Source: Nocardioides sp. 1609 (GTDB taxonomy: Bacteria > Actinomycetota > Actinomycetes > Propionibacteriales > Nocardioidaceae). Taken from it: a stretch of 64,000 nt of DNA. The position numbers and the translations under genes were made by a program. This document shows, piece by piece, positions 1-8,090 of this stretch; positions within the stretch are counted from its first letter, which is position 1, and every line of letters begins with the position of its first letter. The DNA lies in assembly GCF_004522105.1 (NCBI RefSeq), contig NZ_SPUJ01000001.1:868001-932000 (forward strand), in the 5' to 3' direction. Under the pieces are notes generated by a model, which was not told where the DNA came from, did not search any database, and saw only the letters and a program-made list of their open reading frames with translations.

Positions 1-168
1 CCGTCGTGCGTCGGTGATGCTCCCGACCCATTCGGTCGCTTCCGCCAGGAAAGACTGCATGACGATTGCGTCCAGCTCGAGCAAGCGCACGAGGCCGGCG
101 CCGTGTCCGTGATCGTGTCCGTGGGCATGTCCGGGGTGCGAGGTAGTGCGACGGTCGGCAGAGTTCAT
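1..168 (-). CDS. Partial N-terminus, probable SAM-dependent methyltransferase
   Basis: The gene starts at an ATG (complement of 166-168) and runs off the left edge, leaving 56 codons. The N-terminus carries a histidine/glycine-rich stretch (HPGHAHGHDHGHG) followed by a helix-like segment (LVRLLELDAIVMQSFLAEATEWV). That arrangement is one I associate with small actinobacterial class I methyltransferases, but the SAM-binding glycine motif would lie outside the window, so the function is inferred from the N-terminus alone. The His-rich tail could also bind metal. It is divergent from the XRE-cupin gene, with about 47 bp between the two starts. Confidence 0.45.
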   Translation of the reverse strand, partial: MNSADRRTTSHPGHAHGHDHGHGAGLVRLLELDAIVMQSFLAEATEWVGSITDARR

Positions 169-202
169 ACCTTCACCGTAGTGCTGTCTTGCCAGAATGG
201 GA

Positions 203-226
203 TACACTCTTGCTCATGGAGCAAGA
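203..226 (+). promoter_or_regulatory. -10 box and palindromic operator across the XRE-cupin start codon
   Basis: A perfect inverted repeat, TCTTGCTC (208-215) and GAGCAAGA (219-226), is centred on the ATG at 216-218. A -10-like TACACT (203-208) ends 7 nt before that ATG, which would give a leaderless transcript. A regulator bound here would cover its own transcription and translation start. Autoregulation is inferred from the position. Confidence 0.5.
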
Positions 227-800
227 AGTGGACCTGGACTCCCTCATTCGTCGTCGCATCCGTGCGCTGCGGACCAGCCGAGGTTGGACCCTGGACGCGA
301 TGTCAACTCGCAGCTCCATCAGTCCGTCCAACCTCAGCCGGATAGAGACGGGCAATCGCCGCATCGCCGTGGATCAGCTGATCCCCATCGCGCGGGCTCT
401 CGGAGTCACCGTTGACGACCTCGTAGCCGGCGACGACGACGAGGACGTAATCATTCGACCCGAGAAGGACCAGCAGTCGGGGCGCACCATCTGGGCTCTA
501 GCCAGGGGCCAAGGGCCCCAAGAGATGTCGGTAGCGAAGATGCGGATCGAAGGTCCCGTGAAGTCAACCGACGACATGGGAGTCCACCCCGGCAGAGACT
601 GGCTGCTCGTCCTCTCCGGAACCGCACTCCTACATCTGGGAGGCAGACGAATTCCCATCGAAGCAGGGAACGCAGCCGAGTTCTCCACCATGACCCCCCA
701 TGCCATCGGCGCCCTTGATGGCCCTGTTGAAATACTCGCCATCTGGTCTAAGGACAGTCACAAGGCGCACGCTGTTCCAACGGACTCGCGGCGGCGATAG
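216..800 (+). CDS. XRE-family transcriptional regulator with C-terminal cupin
   Basis: A protein of about 194 residues with an N-terminal helix-turn-helix of the lambda-repressor type (LRTSRGWTLDAMSTRSSISPS then NLSRIETGNRRIAVDQL), followed by a cupin domain (PGRDWLLVLSGTALLHLGG through the end) that in this family senses a small ligand. I prefer the ATG at 216 over the TTG at 189 because the -10 box TACACT and the palindrome sit around 216. It is divergent from the methyltransferase at the left edge. In relatives this architecture often controls the adjacent gene and itself. The ligand is unknown. Confidence 0.85.
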   Translation: MEQEVDLDSLIRRRIRALRTSRGWTLDAMSTRSSISPSNLSRIETGNRRIAVDQLIPIARALGVTVDDLVAGDDDEDVIIRPEKDQQSGRTIWALARGQGPQEMSVAKMRIEGPVKSTDDMGVHPGRDWLLVLSGTALLHLGGRRIPIEAGNAAEFSTMTPHAIGALDGPVEILAIWSKDSHKAHAVPTDSRRR

Positions 801-1136
801 TCACTCGTTGTGCCATTCCAGGATCGACTCAAGGTCGATTTGCGGTCGCGAAACGTGCCCCTTGGCTCCCATCGGAAGGGGCCTGCGGTGCCTGACAAAT
901 CCGACTGGCTGCAACTAGGCGATCGACCGGTACCCACTGGCATGTCCCCACATGACCTCGTTGTACGTAGTGGGGCGATTCGTTGCTTGGCAACGATCGC
1001 GCGCGGGGTCATCGTGACGTCGAGGCAACACCGAACCACTTCGCTGGATGGCTAGACCCGAGACGAAGTCGAGAAGGGTAGGACTCTGAGTCCCTGGTAG
1101 AGGACGGCCTGGCTGCCTCGGAACGCACGAGTGACA
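801..1136. other. Intergenic region without a recognised gene
   Basis: No open frame here has a recognisable family signature, and I see no RNA gene. The only structured element is the palindrome just downstream at 1137-1153. Confidence 0.6.
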
Positions 1137-1153
1137 CTGGTAGCGGTTACCAG
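1137..1153. promoter_or_regulatory. 17-bp palindrome upstream of the MmyB-type regulator
   Basis: CTGGTAGCGGTTACCAG matches its own complement at 7 of 8 positions around the central base and ends 23 bp before the GTG at 1177. This is a likely operator for the regulator encoded immediately downstream; the assignment is positional. Confidence 0.4.
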
Positions 1154-1176
1154 GCAGGCGGACGAGAGGACGTGCG

Positions 1177-2034
1177 GTGATGCAGGAACGAAACGCGCTA
1201 GGCGAATTCTTGCGCTCTCGCCGCGAGCGCCTGCGCCCCCAAGACGTGGGCATGCCTGCGCACGGCCGCCGTCGCACGCCAGGTCTGCGACGCGAGGAGG
1301 TCGCAACTCTGGCCATGCTGTCCCCCGACTACTACTCGCGACTCGAGCAGGGCCGCGTCCGTACACCGTCGGAGTCTGCGCTGAATAGCCTGGCCCGCGC
1401 CCTGCGACTCACCGGCGACGAGGTCGAGCACTTGTTCCGCTTGTCCGGCCAGCGTCCCCCAGAGCCGCACACGCCACGGTCATATGTCGACCCCGCCATG
1501 AGTTACCTCCTCGATGTCCTCGACGGTGCCGCAGCCGGTACGCCAGCCCAGGTGGCAGACGACCTCCTCACCGTTGTCGCGCAAAACAGGACTGCGCAGG
1601 CCCTGCTCGGCACTTGGGTCGGGCTTCCTCGTTTCGAGTCCAACGTGACGTGGCGTTGGTTTGCCGACCCGTCCTCCCGAGCGCTCAACGACCCCACCGA
1701 GCACGAGGAGATTGGGCGAACCTACGCCGCCGACCTTCGCGCTGGGCTCGGTCAACGTTCGGCGCGAGACGTCCACGCTCAGGCTCTAGTCGATGACCTA
1801 CTCAAGCGCAGCGAGGAGTTTCGTCGCGTGTGGGAGGAGCAGGCGGTCGCGGCGCTCAGTTCGACGCCCAAGCTAATCCACCACCCTGTCGTCGGCGACC
1901 TGGACCTACAGTGCGACGTCGTCCTGAGCCCAGCAACGGGTCATCGATTGATCATCTTCAGGTCGCGCGTCGGTTCCGATGCCATCGACAAGCTCGGCTT
2001 GCTGTCCGTGCTCGGACAGCAGACCTTCGACTGA
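1177..2034 (+). CDS. XRE-family regulator with MmyB-like ligand-binding domain (copy 1)
   Basis: A 285-residue protein. Residues ~5-75 form the helix-turn-helix, with the family signature GMPAHGRRRTPGLRREEVA followed by LSPDYYSRLEQGR. The rest matches the MmyB-like ligand-binding (MLTR_LBD) domain, including the VTWRWFADP and NDPTEHEEIGR stretches. The start is GTG 1177 or the adjacent ATG 1180; GAGAGGA at 1164-1170 is a plausible ribosome site. It is followed at 2169 by an SDR. A paralogous regulator/SDR pair lies at 34.5-36.1 kb, so the SDR is very probably its target. MmyB-type regulators typically control an adjacent SDR or oxidoreductase, with a small-molecule or fatty-acid-like ligand. 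Confidence 0.9.
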   Translation: MMQERNALGEFLRSRRERLRPQDVGMPAHGRRRTPGLRREEVATLAMLSPDYYSRLEQGRVRTPSESALNSLARALRLTGDEVEHLFRLSGQRPPEPHTPRSYVDPAMSYLLDVLDGAAAGTPAQVADDLLTVVAQNRTAQALLGTWVGLPRFESNVTWRWFADPSSRALNDPTEHEEIGRTYAADLRAGLGQRSARDVHAQALVDDLLKRSEEFRRVWEEQAVAALSSTPKLIHHPVVGDLDLQCDVVLSPATGHRLIIFRSRVGSDAIDKLGLLSVLGQQTFD

Positions 2035-2076
2035 GCCGCCTGACTTCCTGACCAGCAACACCTCCTGAACGCCGGC

Positions 2077-2097
2077 GGGCGCCCCTAACGGGCGCCC
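2077..2097 (+). terminator. GC-rich stem-loop between regulator and SDR
   Basis: GGGCGCCC, loop CTAAC, GGGCGCCC form a perfect 8-bp stem 43 nt after the regulator stop. There is no T-run, so it may be a weak terminator, an attenuator or an mRNA-stability element between the two genes. Confidence 0.4.
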
Positions 2098-2168
2098 CGG
2101 ACGGCCGCGCGCGCCCGCGCACGGCATGACATCACAGCCACACCCTTAACCGAAGAGAAGAGAGAATC

Positions 2169-2921
2169 ATGGAAATCAACAGCAGCACCGTCTTCATCGC
2201 TGGCGGGACCTCGGGGATCGGCCTCGGCCTGGCACTGCGCCTTCAGGCCGCAGGCGCCGAGGTCATCGTCGGTGGCCGCCGCGCCGCATTGCTCGAGCAG
2301 ATCGCAGCGAAGTACCCCGGCATCGGCACGGTCGAGGTCGACACCACCAATTCGGCCTCGATCGACGCCGCGCAGACAGACCTTGCCGAGCGTTATCCCG
2401 CCCTCGATGCCATCGTGACGATGGCCGGAATCATGGAACCGGAGGACCTGCTGGACCCTGCGTCCCTCGATGTTGCCGAGCGTACGATCGAGGTGAACCT
2501 GCTCGGCACGATCCGCCTCGTTCATGCGTTCCTGCCGGGCCTGCTGAAGCAGCCCCGCGCCACCGTGGTGACGGTGAGCTCGGGGCTCGCATTCGTCCCC
2601 CTGGCTGCGACGCCCACCTACAACGCGACCAAGGCTGCCGTCCACTCCTTCACCGAGTCGCTGCGCATCCAGCTGACCAAGACCGACGTCCAGGTAGTCG
2701 AGCTCGTCCCGCCCGCCACTCAGACGACGCTCATGGGTCAGGAGAACAGCCCCGTCGCCATGCCGCTGGAGGAGTTCCTCGATGAGGTGATGACTCTACT
2801 GAAGAAGGATCCGGAGGCAGACGAGGTGCTTGTCGAGCGAGTCAAGTGGCAGCGGAACGCCGCAGCCGAGGGCCGGTACGCCGACGTGCTCGCCGCTCTC
2901 AGCGGCCGTTACCGCGACTGA
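2169..2921 (+). CDS. SDR-family oxidoreductase, DltE-like (copy 1)
   Basis: A 250-residue classical short-chain dehydrogenase. The nucleotide-binding motif is GGTSGIGLGLA (residues ~12-22). The usual NNAG is replaced by TMAGIME. The catalytic set is S in TVSSGLAF and Y/K in YNATKAA. It resembles the DltE-type oxidoreductases (COG3967) that accompany MmyB-type regulators. The start ATG follows a purine-rich AGAGAAGAGAG site. The C-terminal half (PPATQTTLMGQENSPVAMPLEEF) is strikingly like that of the SDR at 35403-36149, so the two are paralogues. The substrate is unknown; detoxification of a reactive carbonyl is a guess. Confidence 0.88.
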   Translation: MEINSSTVFIAGGTSGIGLGLALRLQAAGAEVIVGGRRAALLEQIAAKYPGIGTVEVDTTNSASIDAAQTDLAERYPALDAIVTMAGIMEPEDLLDPASLDVAERTIEVNLLGTIRLVHAFLPGLLKQPRATVVTVSSGLAFVPLAATPTYNATKAAVHSFTESLRIQLTKTDVQVVELVPPATQTTLMGQENSPVAMPLEEFLDEVMTLLKKDPEADEVLVERVKWQRNAAAEGRYADVLAALSGRYRD

Positions 2922-3521
2922 CGGGCCACGCAGGCCAACGGACCGCACAGCACCTCGAACGATCGTGCGCCGAGACGGCCCAGGACCAGCGCCGTCGCAC
3001 GGTCATGCACCGATGCGCAACGCTCCAGAGGTGCCAGCCAACGATTGCAGCGGTCCGATCCCGGCCTGCTGTTCTGGTCCAGCCCCGACCCTCATGGACG
3101 CGCTGCTACATCAGGATTCACGTATCGTCCCAGGACGTCACGGTCGCGGAAGCTTCAGACATCTCCCGAGACGCTGGCGCTAGGCAGATTTGCCTAGACG
3201 GCCCCTGGCTTGCATCTATGCAGGCCAGGGGCTCTCGGACGGGTCGCTCGTCAGAGGCGAACTGCTCGAGCGTTTCTGATGGAGCCCCAATTGAAGGTCG
3301 GTACTGACACCACCGCACCTTTGCCGGCTCGATGGTCATGGCATGTAGGGCTCTCGTGGTTCCGGAAGCGAACTGAGGGTCCCCACGCGGGCAATCATCA
3401 GAACGCTGAGAGCGGCGCGCTCCCTGTTCGAACGACTGGGTTCCCCGAGGTGCCACGCGCCGCGGCCGCTGCCCGGATCGGCGGTCACGATGAAGATGAC
3501 GCAACTCGGGCGAGCGTCCAT
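2922..3521. other. Intergenic region with two stem-loops
   Basis: No convincing gene. It contains the tandem hairpins at 3180-3232 and ends at the promoter of the aldo/keto reductase. Confidence 0.6.
3180..3232. terminator. Tandem strong stem-loops
   Basis: The first hairpin is CTAGGCA-GATT-TGCCTAG (3180-3197). The second, starting at 3201, pairs GCCCCTGGCTTGCAT with ATGCAGGCCAGGGGC, about 15 bp with one G-U and a very tight loop (ends 3232). They lie about 260 nt after the SDR stop and before the next promoter, which suits transcription termination, but neither is followed by a T-run. A small structured RNA is an alternative. Confidence 0.4.
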
Positions 3522-3583
3522 TGACACCCGACGAACGCGGGCCTATCGTCAACGCCGCACTATTCTCCGTATACGGACGATAG
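3522..3583 (+). promoter_or_regulatory. Promoter and CGTATACG operator (site a) of the aldo/keto reductase
   Basis: TTGACA (3522-3527), 16 bp, TATCGT (3544-3549) form a sigma-A-type promoter. Downstream lies TCCGTATACGGA (3566-3577), a perfect 12-bp palindrome and the first copy of the window-wide motif. CTATCGTC (3543-3550) is also inverted as GACGATAG (3576-3583), so the operator may be larger. Repression is inferred from the location after the -10. Confidence 0.6.
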
Positions 3584-3626
3584 TCGTTACTAGACCTGTA
3601 GCTAACGCGAACTCTTGGAGACTGAG

Positions 3627-4622
3627 ATGGATAGGACACAACTCGGCGCGGCCGGGCCGGACGTTTCGGTGCTGGGTCTCGGAGCGATGGGCATGTCCGA
3701 CTTGTACGGACCAGCCGACCACGACGAGGGGCTGCTCACCATCCGCGCCTCCCTGGACGCCGGGATCAACCTCATCGACACTGGCGACTTCTATGGTCTT
3801 GGCGCCAACGAAATGCTGATCGCCCGAGCCCTCGACGGCGTAAACCGCGAGGACGTCGTCCTGAGCGTGAAGTTCGGGGCGCAGCGCAGCCCAGACGGCT
3901 CCTGGTTGGGACACGACAACAGCCCCAATGCAGTCAAGAACTCGCTCGCCTACTCCCTCAAGCGACTGAACGTCGACTACATCGACATCTACCGGCCGGC
4001 CCGCCTCGACCCGAGCGTGCCAATCGAAGAAACCGTAGGGGCGATCGCCGAGATGGTCCACGCCGGATACGTCCGACACATCGGGCTTTCCGAAGTCGGA
4101 GTAGAAACCATCCGCCGAGCCCACGCAGTGCATCCCATCTGTGACCTCCAGATCGAGTACTCGCTGCTGTCCCGAGACATCGAGGAGGATGTCCTCCCTG
4201 CTACTCGTGAACTCGGAATCGACATCACCGCCTACGGCGTTCTCGCACGCGGGCTCCTCAGCGGCCACTGGAATGCCAACCGCCAGCTCGCCGCCAACGA
4301 CTACCGAGCGATCATCGACCGATTCAGCCAGGACAACGTCGAAAAGAATCTGGCCCTGGTCGCCGCTCTGACAGAGATCGGACAGTCGGTCGGCGCGACC
4401 CCCGCTCAGGTCGCCATCGCCTGGGCCACGGCGCAGGGTCCCGACATCGTCCCGGTCATCGGCGCACGTCGACGAGACCGGCTTAGCGAGGCAGTTGCCG
4501 CCGCAAGCCTGAAGTTGAGTCCCAGCGACCTCGAGCGGATCGAACACGCAGTGCCAATGGGCGCCGCCGCCGGCGCACGAGACGTGGCACAGAGCCTCGA
4601 CCCTGCCCTCCACGGGTCGTAG
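3627..4622 (+). CDS. Aldo/keto reductase family oxidoreductase
   Basis: A 331-residue TIM-barrel NADPH-dependent reductase. The start ATG 3627 follows GGAG (3617-3620) at good spacing. Visible landmarks are GLGAMGMSDLYG near the N-terminus, the catalytic Asp and Tyr in LIDTGDFYG, the catalytic Lys in VLSVKFG and the cofactor-binding IPVIGARRR-like segment (VPVIGARRRDRL). The histidine of the usual tetrad (normally in a YxHR segment) is not present: the corresponding region reads IYRPARLDPSVPIEE. It is transcribed alone under operator site a, so it belongs to the catabolic regulon. It probably reduces or oxidises an aldehyde/ketone intermediate; the substrate is unknown. Confidence 0.88.
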   Translation: MDRTQLGAAGPDVSVLGLGAMGMSDLYGPADHDEGLLTIRASLDAGINLIDTGDFYGLGANEMLIARALDGVNREDVVLSVKFGAQRSPDGSWLGHDNSPNAVKNSLAYSLKRLNVDYIDIYRPARLDPSVPIEETVGAIAEMVHAGYVRHIGLSEVGVETIRRAHAVHPICDLQIEYSLLSRDIEEDVLPATRELGIDITAYGVLARGLLSGHWNANRQLAANDYRAIIDRFSQDNVEKNLALVAALTEIGQSVGATPAQVAIAWATAQGPDIVPVIGARRRDRLSEAVAAASLKLSPSDLERIEHAVPMGAAAGARDVAQSLDPALHGS

Positions 4623-4645
4623 GAGTACAGCCGGGCAACGCCGAA

Positions 4646-4662
4646 GGCCCGGTCGCCGGGTC
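4646..4662 (+). terminator. Short GC stem-loop after the aldo/keto reductase
   Basis: GGCCCGG-TCG-CCGGGTC begins 24 nt after the stop codon; the stem has one G-U pair and no T-run. A possible factor-assisted terminator. Confidence 0.3.
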
Positions 4663-4747
4663 CCGCGCGGTCCGAGGCAGGGCTGGAGAAGCTCCGCCCT
4701 GACCACCTAGACAGAAAACTCGGTTTGCCCAGGTCAACGGATAGGTC

Positions 4748-5943
4748 ATGAGCCGCTCAGCAACGCGACGGTCACTGCTCGCGTTGGCGGACACCACGCC
4801 AGCCAGCCTGACGGAGGACGACTACGAGGACCGTCGAGCCGAACTGGAAGCGGTCAGCAACGACCTGACGCGACAAGTGTTCGACTAATGGAAGCAGAAC
4901 CCGAATCTCCGCGTTCGCTTCGACATCGACCGCCACGTCGAGAACGACCCGCAGGGCCGTCCCCGTGTCACCAAGAACTACCTCGACATCCGCGTCGAGG
5001 ACACCAGGCACTACTTCACCAACAACTTCTCTCAGCGATCCAGCGGCCTCCGCTGGTTCTTTTCATTCCTAGCCGCCTTCACCGAGTTCGAGTCTCGCAA
5101 CGACGACTTCGTGATCCTTCTCGACGAGCCCGCGTTGACACTCCACGGGCGAGCTCAAGCCGACTTCCTACGCTTCATCAACGAGCGTTTGGCGACTGTC
5201 GGGTCCGTCATCTACACGACCCACTCGCCATTCATGGTCGAGACCGGCAAGCTGGAGCGCACCCGAATCGCCGAGGACCAAGGGCCCGATAAGGGGGCGG
5301 TCGTCAACCAGGAACCCATGACGGTCGCGTCCGACAGCCTGTTCCCCCTGCAGGCCGCACTCAGGTATGACATTGCCCAGCACCTGTTCATTGGAGACAC
5401 CAACCTCCTGGTCGAAGGACCGAGTGACCTTCTCTACCTCGACTTGATCGGTCGCCGCCTCAGTGCCGAGGGTCGGAGCGCGCTCGACGAGCGCTGGCGC
5501 ATCCTGCCCGCAGGTGGCTCGTCCAACATTCCAGCGTTTGTCTCGCTCATAGGTCGAGAACTCGACGTCACGGTCCTCGTGGACTCGGGAACCGAAGGTG
5601 CCGGACGTCTGGATGCCGCCATGGCTGCTGGGCGACTCAAGAAGAGCCGGCTGGTTCGCGTCGGCGAGGTGACTAAGACGACCTACAGCGACGTCGAGGA
5701 CCTCTTCACCGTCCCCGACTCCCTCGCCCTCTACAACCATGCGTTCGCATCGAACGTGAAGGAGAAGGACCTCCTGGGGGTGACCGCATCGTCCAGAGGC
5801 TCACGACGCTCAACGGGAAATACGACCACTACAAGCCCGCAGACGCACTGCTTCGCGACCCCACGAAGATCGATGCTCTGAACTGATCCACCTTGGATTC
5901 TTTCGAGGCGCTCATCGAGCTCATCAACGCCACAGTCGACTAA
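4748..5943 (+). pseudogene. Broken OLD-family ATP-dependent nuclease (C-terminal remnant)
   Basis: One frame from 4748 carries the C-terminal half of an OLD-type protein: Walker B-like VILLDEPALTLH, the switch histidine in YTTHSPFMVE, then a TOPRIM domain with NLLVEGPSDLLYLD and TVLVDSGTEGAG. It is broken three ways. A TAA at 4886-4888 interrupts QVFD*WKQN (probably a mutated Tyr codon). The frame shifts near 5775-5780 (the tail continues as GDRIVQRLTTLNGKYDHYKP in another frame). A TGA at 5884-5886 precedes the final TAA at 5941. The N-terminal ATPase part with Walker A is missing. Intact OLD proteins act in phage defence or DNA repair. This one is a dead relic and points to lost mobile DNA. 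Confidence 0.85.
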
Positions 5944-6566
5944 TTGGCGGCGGCCACACGTGCACGATATCGACACCGAGATCGCCATTGGCTGAATGCG
6001 TCACGTGTCAACAGCCTCGAGCAGCAATCGCCTCAGGCAAAGGTCCCGCCCGTGCCGGCGCCCAGTACCTGGCGTGAGGTGTCGACCTCGCGGGTCCAGG
6101 GTTGGTCGTGGCGGGACCTTCGACCGGGCCAGCGCGGCACCCCATGCTTTGGACTGGCGCAGCTGTCTGGTCTTAATTCTACCCCGGTGGTCGCGGTGAG
6201 CTCGCTATCTATATGAGGTTGGGGCGGCGGCTCTGGCCGCGAAACTGGTTGCAGTGCCTGAGTCGCCGCTGGCACCTCCCGGAACCTGGGCTCTGCTGTC
6301 ATCCAGGGGGCACCAGTGCACAAATTCTGGACTCGTCAGTTGCCACGTACGACGCGGCGTTGTAACTCGCTGTGAACTATTCCGTCTGCAACCGCCCGGC
6401 AGGACGAGCGCCGCGGCTCGCGTGACGGCGCGACTCGGCAATACAACGGCGTCCCTGACTCCCCCACGGCCAACGTAAGCAGTCGAAGCTGGTCGCCGCA
6501 CCGGTCTGCAGAGTCGATGTCGACCGATGCCACGAACTCAGGTCCGCTCGGGCGACCATCAGTGCC
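5944..6566. other. Intergenic region, no gene recognised
   Basis: About 620 bp between the nuclease remnant and the convergent ABC ATPase gene. No reading frame shows a recognisable motif on either strand. It is probably eroded DNA continuous with the nuclease remnant. Confidence 0.5.
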
Positions 6567-8084
6567 TCAGACCAACTCAACAGTGCCCGTGTTGATAGCC
6601 ATGAGGAGGCGATGTTCGGATAGGTCCTCACCAGCCAGTTCACCGCAAGCGTGCCCCTGAAAGAACACGATGACACGATCGCAGATCTCGGCTGTCTCTT
6701 TGAGATCGCTAGACGTAAAGAGGACGATTCGGCCCTCCGCGGCCAGCTGGGAGATGTGGGCGAAGATCTCTCGTTTGGCTCCCACGTCGACGCCTCGCAA
6801 CGGGTCGTCGAGCAACACGACACTCGGATCGGTGTCGAGCCACTTGGCGAATACAACTTTTTGTTGGTTGCCGCCGGAAAGGTGCCCCACTGGGGCCGTT
6901 GCGGAGTCCATTTTGATGTCTAGTCGTCGTGCCCAGCGATCGGCCTGTTCGATCATTTTGCGTCGGCGGAGGAACAGGCCTCGACGTCGAAGTGGCCCGC
7001 CACTGACCGTCGAGACGTTCTCAGACACTGACTTCGCCAACATCACACCCAGACGCTTGCGATCCGCCGGAACGTAGGCGACGCCGGCCCTTACGGCTTT
7101 GTTGATGCTACGGGGTGCTCCTTGTCCTCCCGGCAGTGAAATGGATCCACCGTTGATTCGACGTTGTCCAAACAGGATCTCGAAGATGGTGTGGACCCCT
7201 GATCCGTCAAGTCCTGCCAGCCCGACGACTTCACCCGGTTCGGCCACCATTGAAAAGGGGTGCACGCTGCGACTGACGTGGACGTCTCGAAGAGTCAGCG
7301 GTTGTGCGCTCGGCAGATCCGCTCGGGTTGATGCACGCGCTCTCCGCGTGCCCATGCTGGTGCCGTCAAGGTCGCCAAGCATTTCACTGACCACCGTCGT
7401 AATGGACAGCTGCTGGCGAGCTTCTCGGTCTACGACCGTCTTGCCGTTTCGCAGAACCGTGATGACGTCGGCGATAGCGAACACGTCCTCGAGGAAGTGG
7501 GAGACGTAGACCACGCCAACGCCCCGCTCCCGCAAGTTGCGGACAACCTGCAAGAGGCGCTGGGCCTCTGCGGCCTGCAGCGCCGATGTGGGCTCGTCGA
7601 GGATCAGCACCTTGGGATCGTCGATCAGGGCACGGGCAATCTCGACCAGCTGCTGTTCTCCCAGGCGGAGAGTTCCGAGCCTCCGGTCGAGATCGACTTT
7701 GAGGCCAACGGCGTCGACGGCTGCTTGGGCCCGCCGACGCATCGCCCGCCGGTCATTGATCACACCGGCGTGTGCAGGAATCCGCGGAAGGAAGAGGTTG
7801 TGTAGGACATCGAGGTCCGGGAACAGATTCAATTCCTGAGACACGATGGCAATACCTCGGTCGGCTGCCTCACGTACCGACTTGAACACGGCGGGCTCGC
7901 CGTCCAGCGTGAGGCTCCCTGTAGTCGGAGTTTCGGCACCGACGAGGATCTTGACGAGTGTGGACTTGCCTGCCCCGTTGGCTCCAAGCAATGCATGAAC
8001 CTCTCCAGACTCGATCCGCAGATCGACGCCGTCCAGAGCCTGCACGCCGCCGTAGTGCTTAGAAATCTCCGAGGCGATCAACAT
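6567..8084 (-). CDS. Sugar-type ABC importer, tandem ATPase (RbsA/XylG family)
   Basis: A 505-residue protein with two nucleotide-binding domains, normal for the family. Domain 1 has Walker A GANGAGKST (~35-43), signature LRLGEQQLVEIARAL and Walker B VLILDEPTSAL. Domain 2 has a degenerate Walker A (GLDGSGVHTIF), as usual, plus LSGGNQQKVVFAKWL and VVLLDDPLRGVD. It powers uptake through the permease at 9275-10366 with the lipoprotein at 8091-9203; the stop of the latter is only a few bases before this ATG. No sugar catabolic gene is nearby, so the substrate is more likely an aromatic glycoside, polyol or other catabolic substrate of the surrounding regulon. Confidence 0.93.
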   Translation of the reverse strand: MLIASEISKHYGGVQALDGVDLRIESGEVHALLGANGAGKSTLVKILVGAETPTTGSLTLDGEPAVFKSVREAADRGIAIVSQELNLFPDLDVLHNLFLPRIPAHAGVINDRRAMRRRAQAAVDAVGLKVDLDRRLGTLRLGEQQLVEIARALIDDPKVLILDEPTSALQAAEAQRLLQVVRNLRERGVGVVYVSHFLEDVFAIADVITVLRNGKTVVDREARQQLSITTVVSEMLGDLDGTSMGTRRARASTRADLPSAQPLTLRDVHVSRSVHPFSMVAEPGEVVGLAGLDGSGVHTIFEILFGQRRINGGSISLPGGQGAPRSINKAVRAGVAYVPADRKRLGVMLAKSVSENVSTVSGGPLRRRGLFLRRRKMIEQADRWARRLDIKMDSATAPVGHLSGGNQQKVVFAKWLDTDPSVVLLDDPLRGVDVGAKREIFAHISQLAAEGRIVLFTSSDLKETAEICDRVIVFFQGHACGELAGEDLSEHRLLMAINTGTVELV

Positions 8085-8090
8085 GCCCAG

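Noticed and set aside
3549-4706. 385-codon open frame on the minus strand
   Set aside because: It is the antisense shadow of the aldo/keto reductase, whose motifs, ribosome site and promoter are clear on the plus strand.
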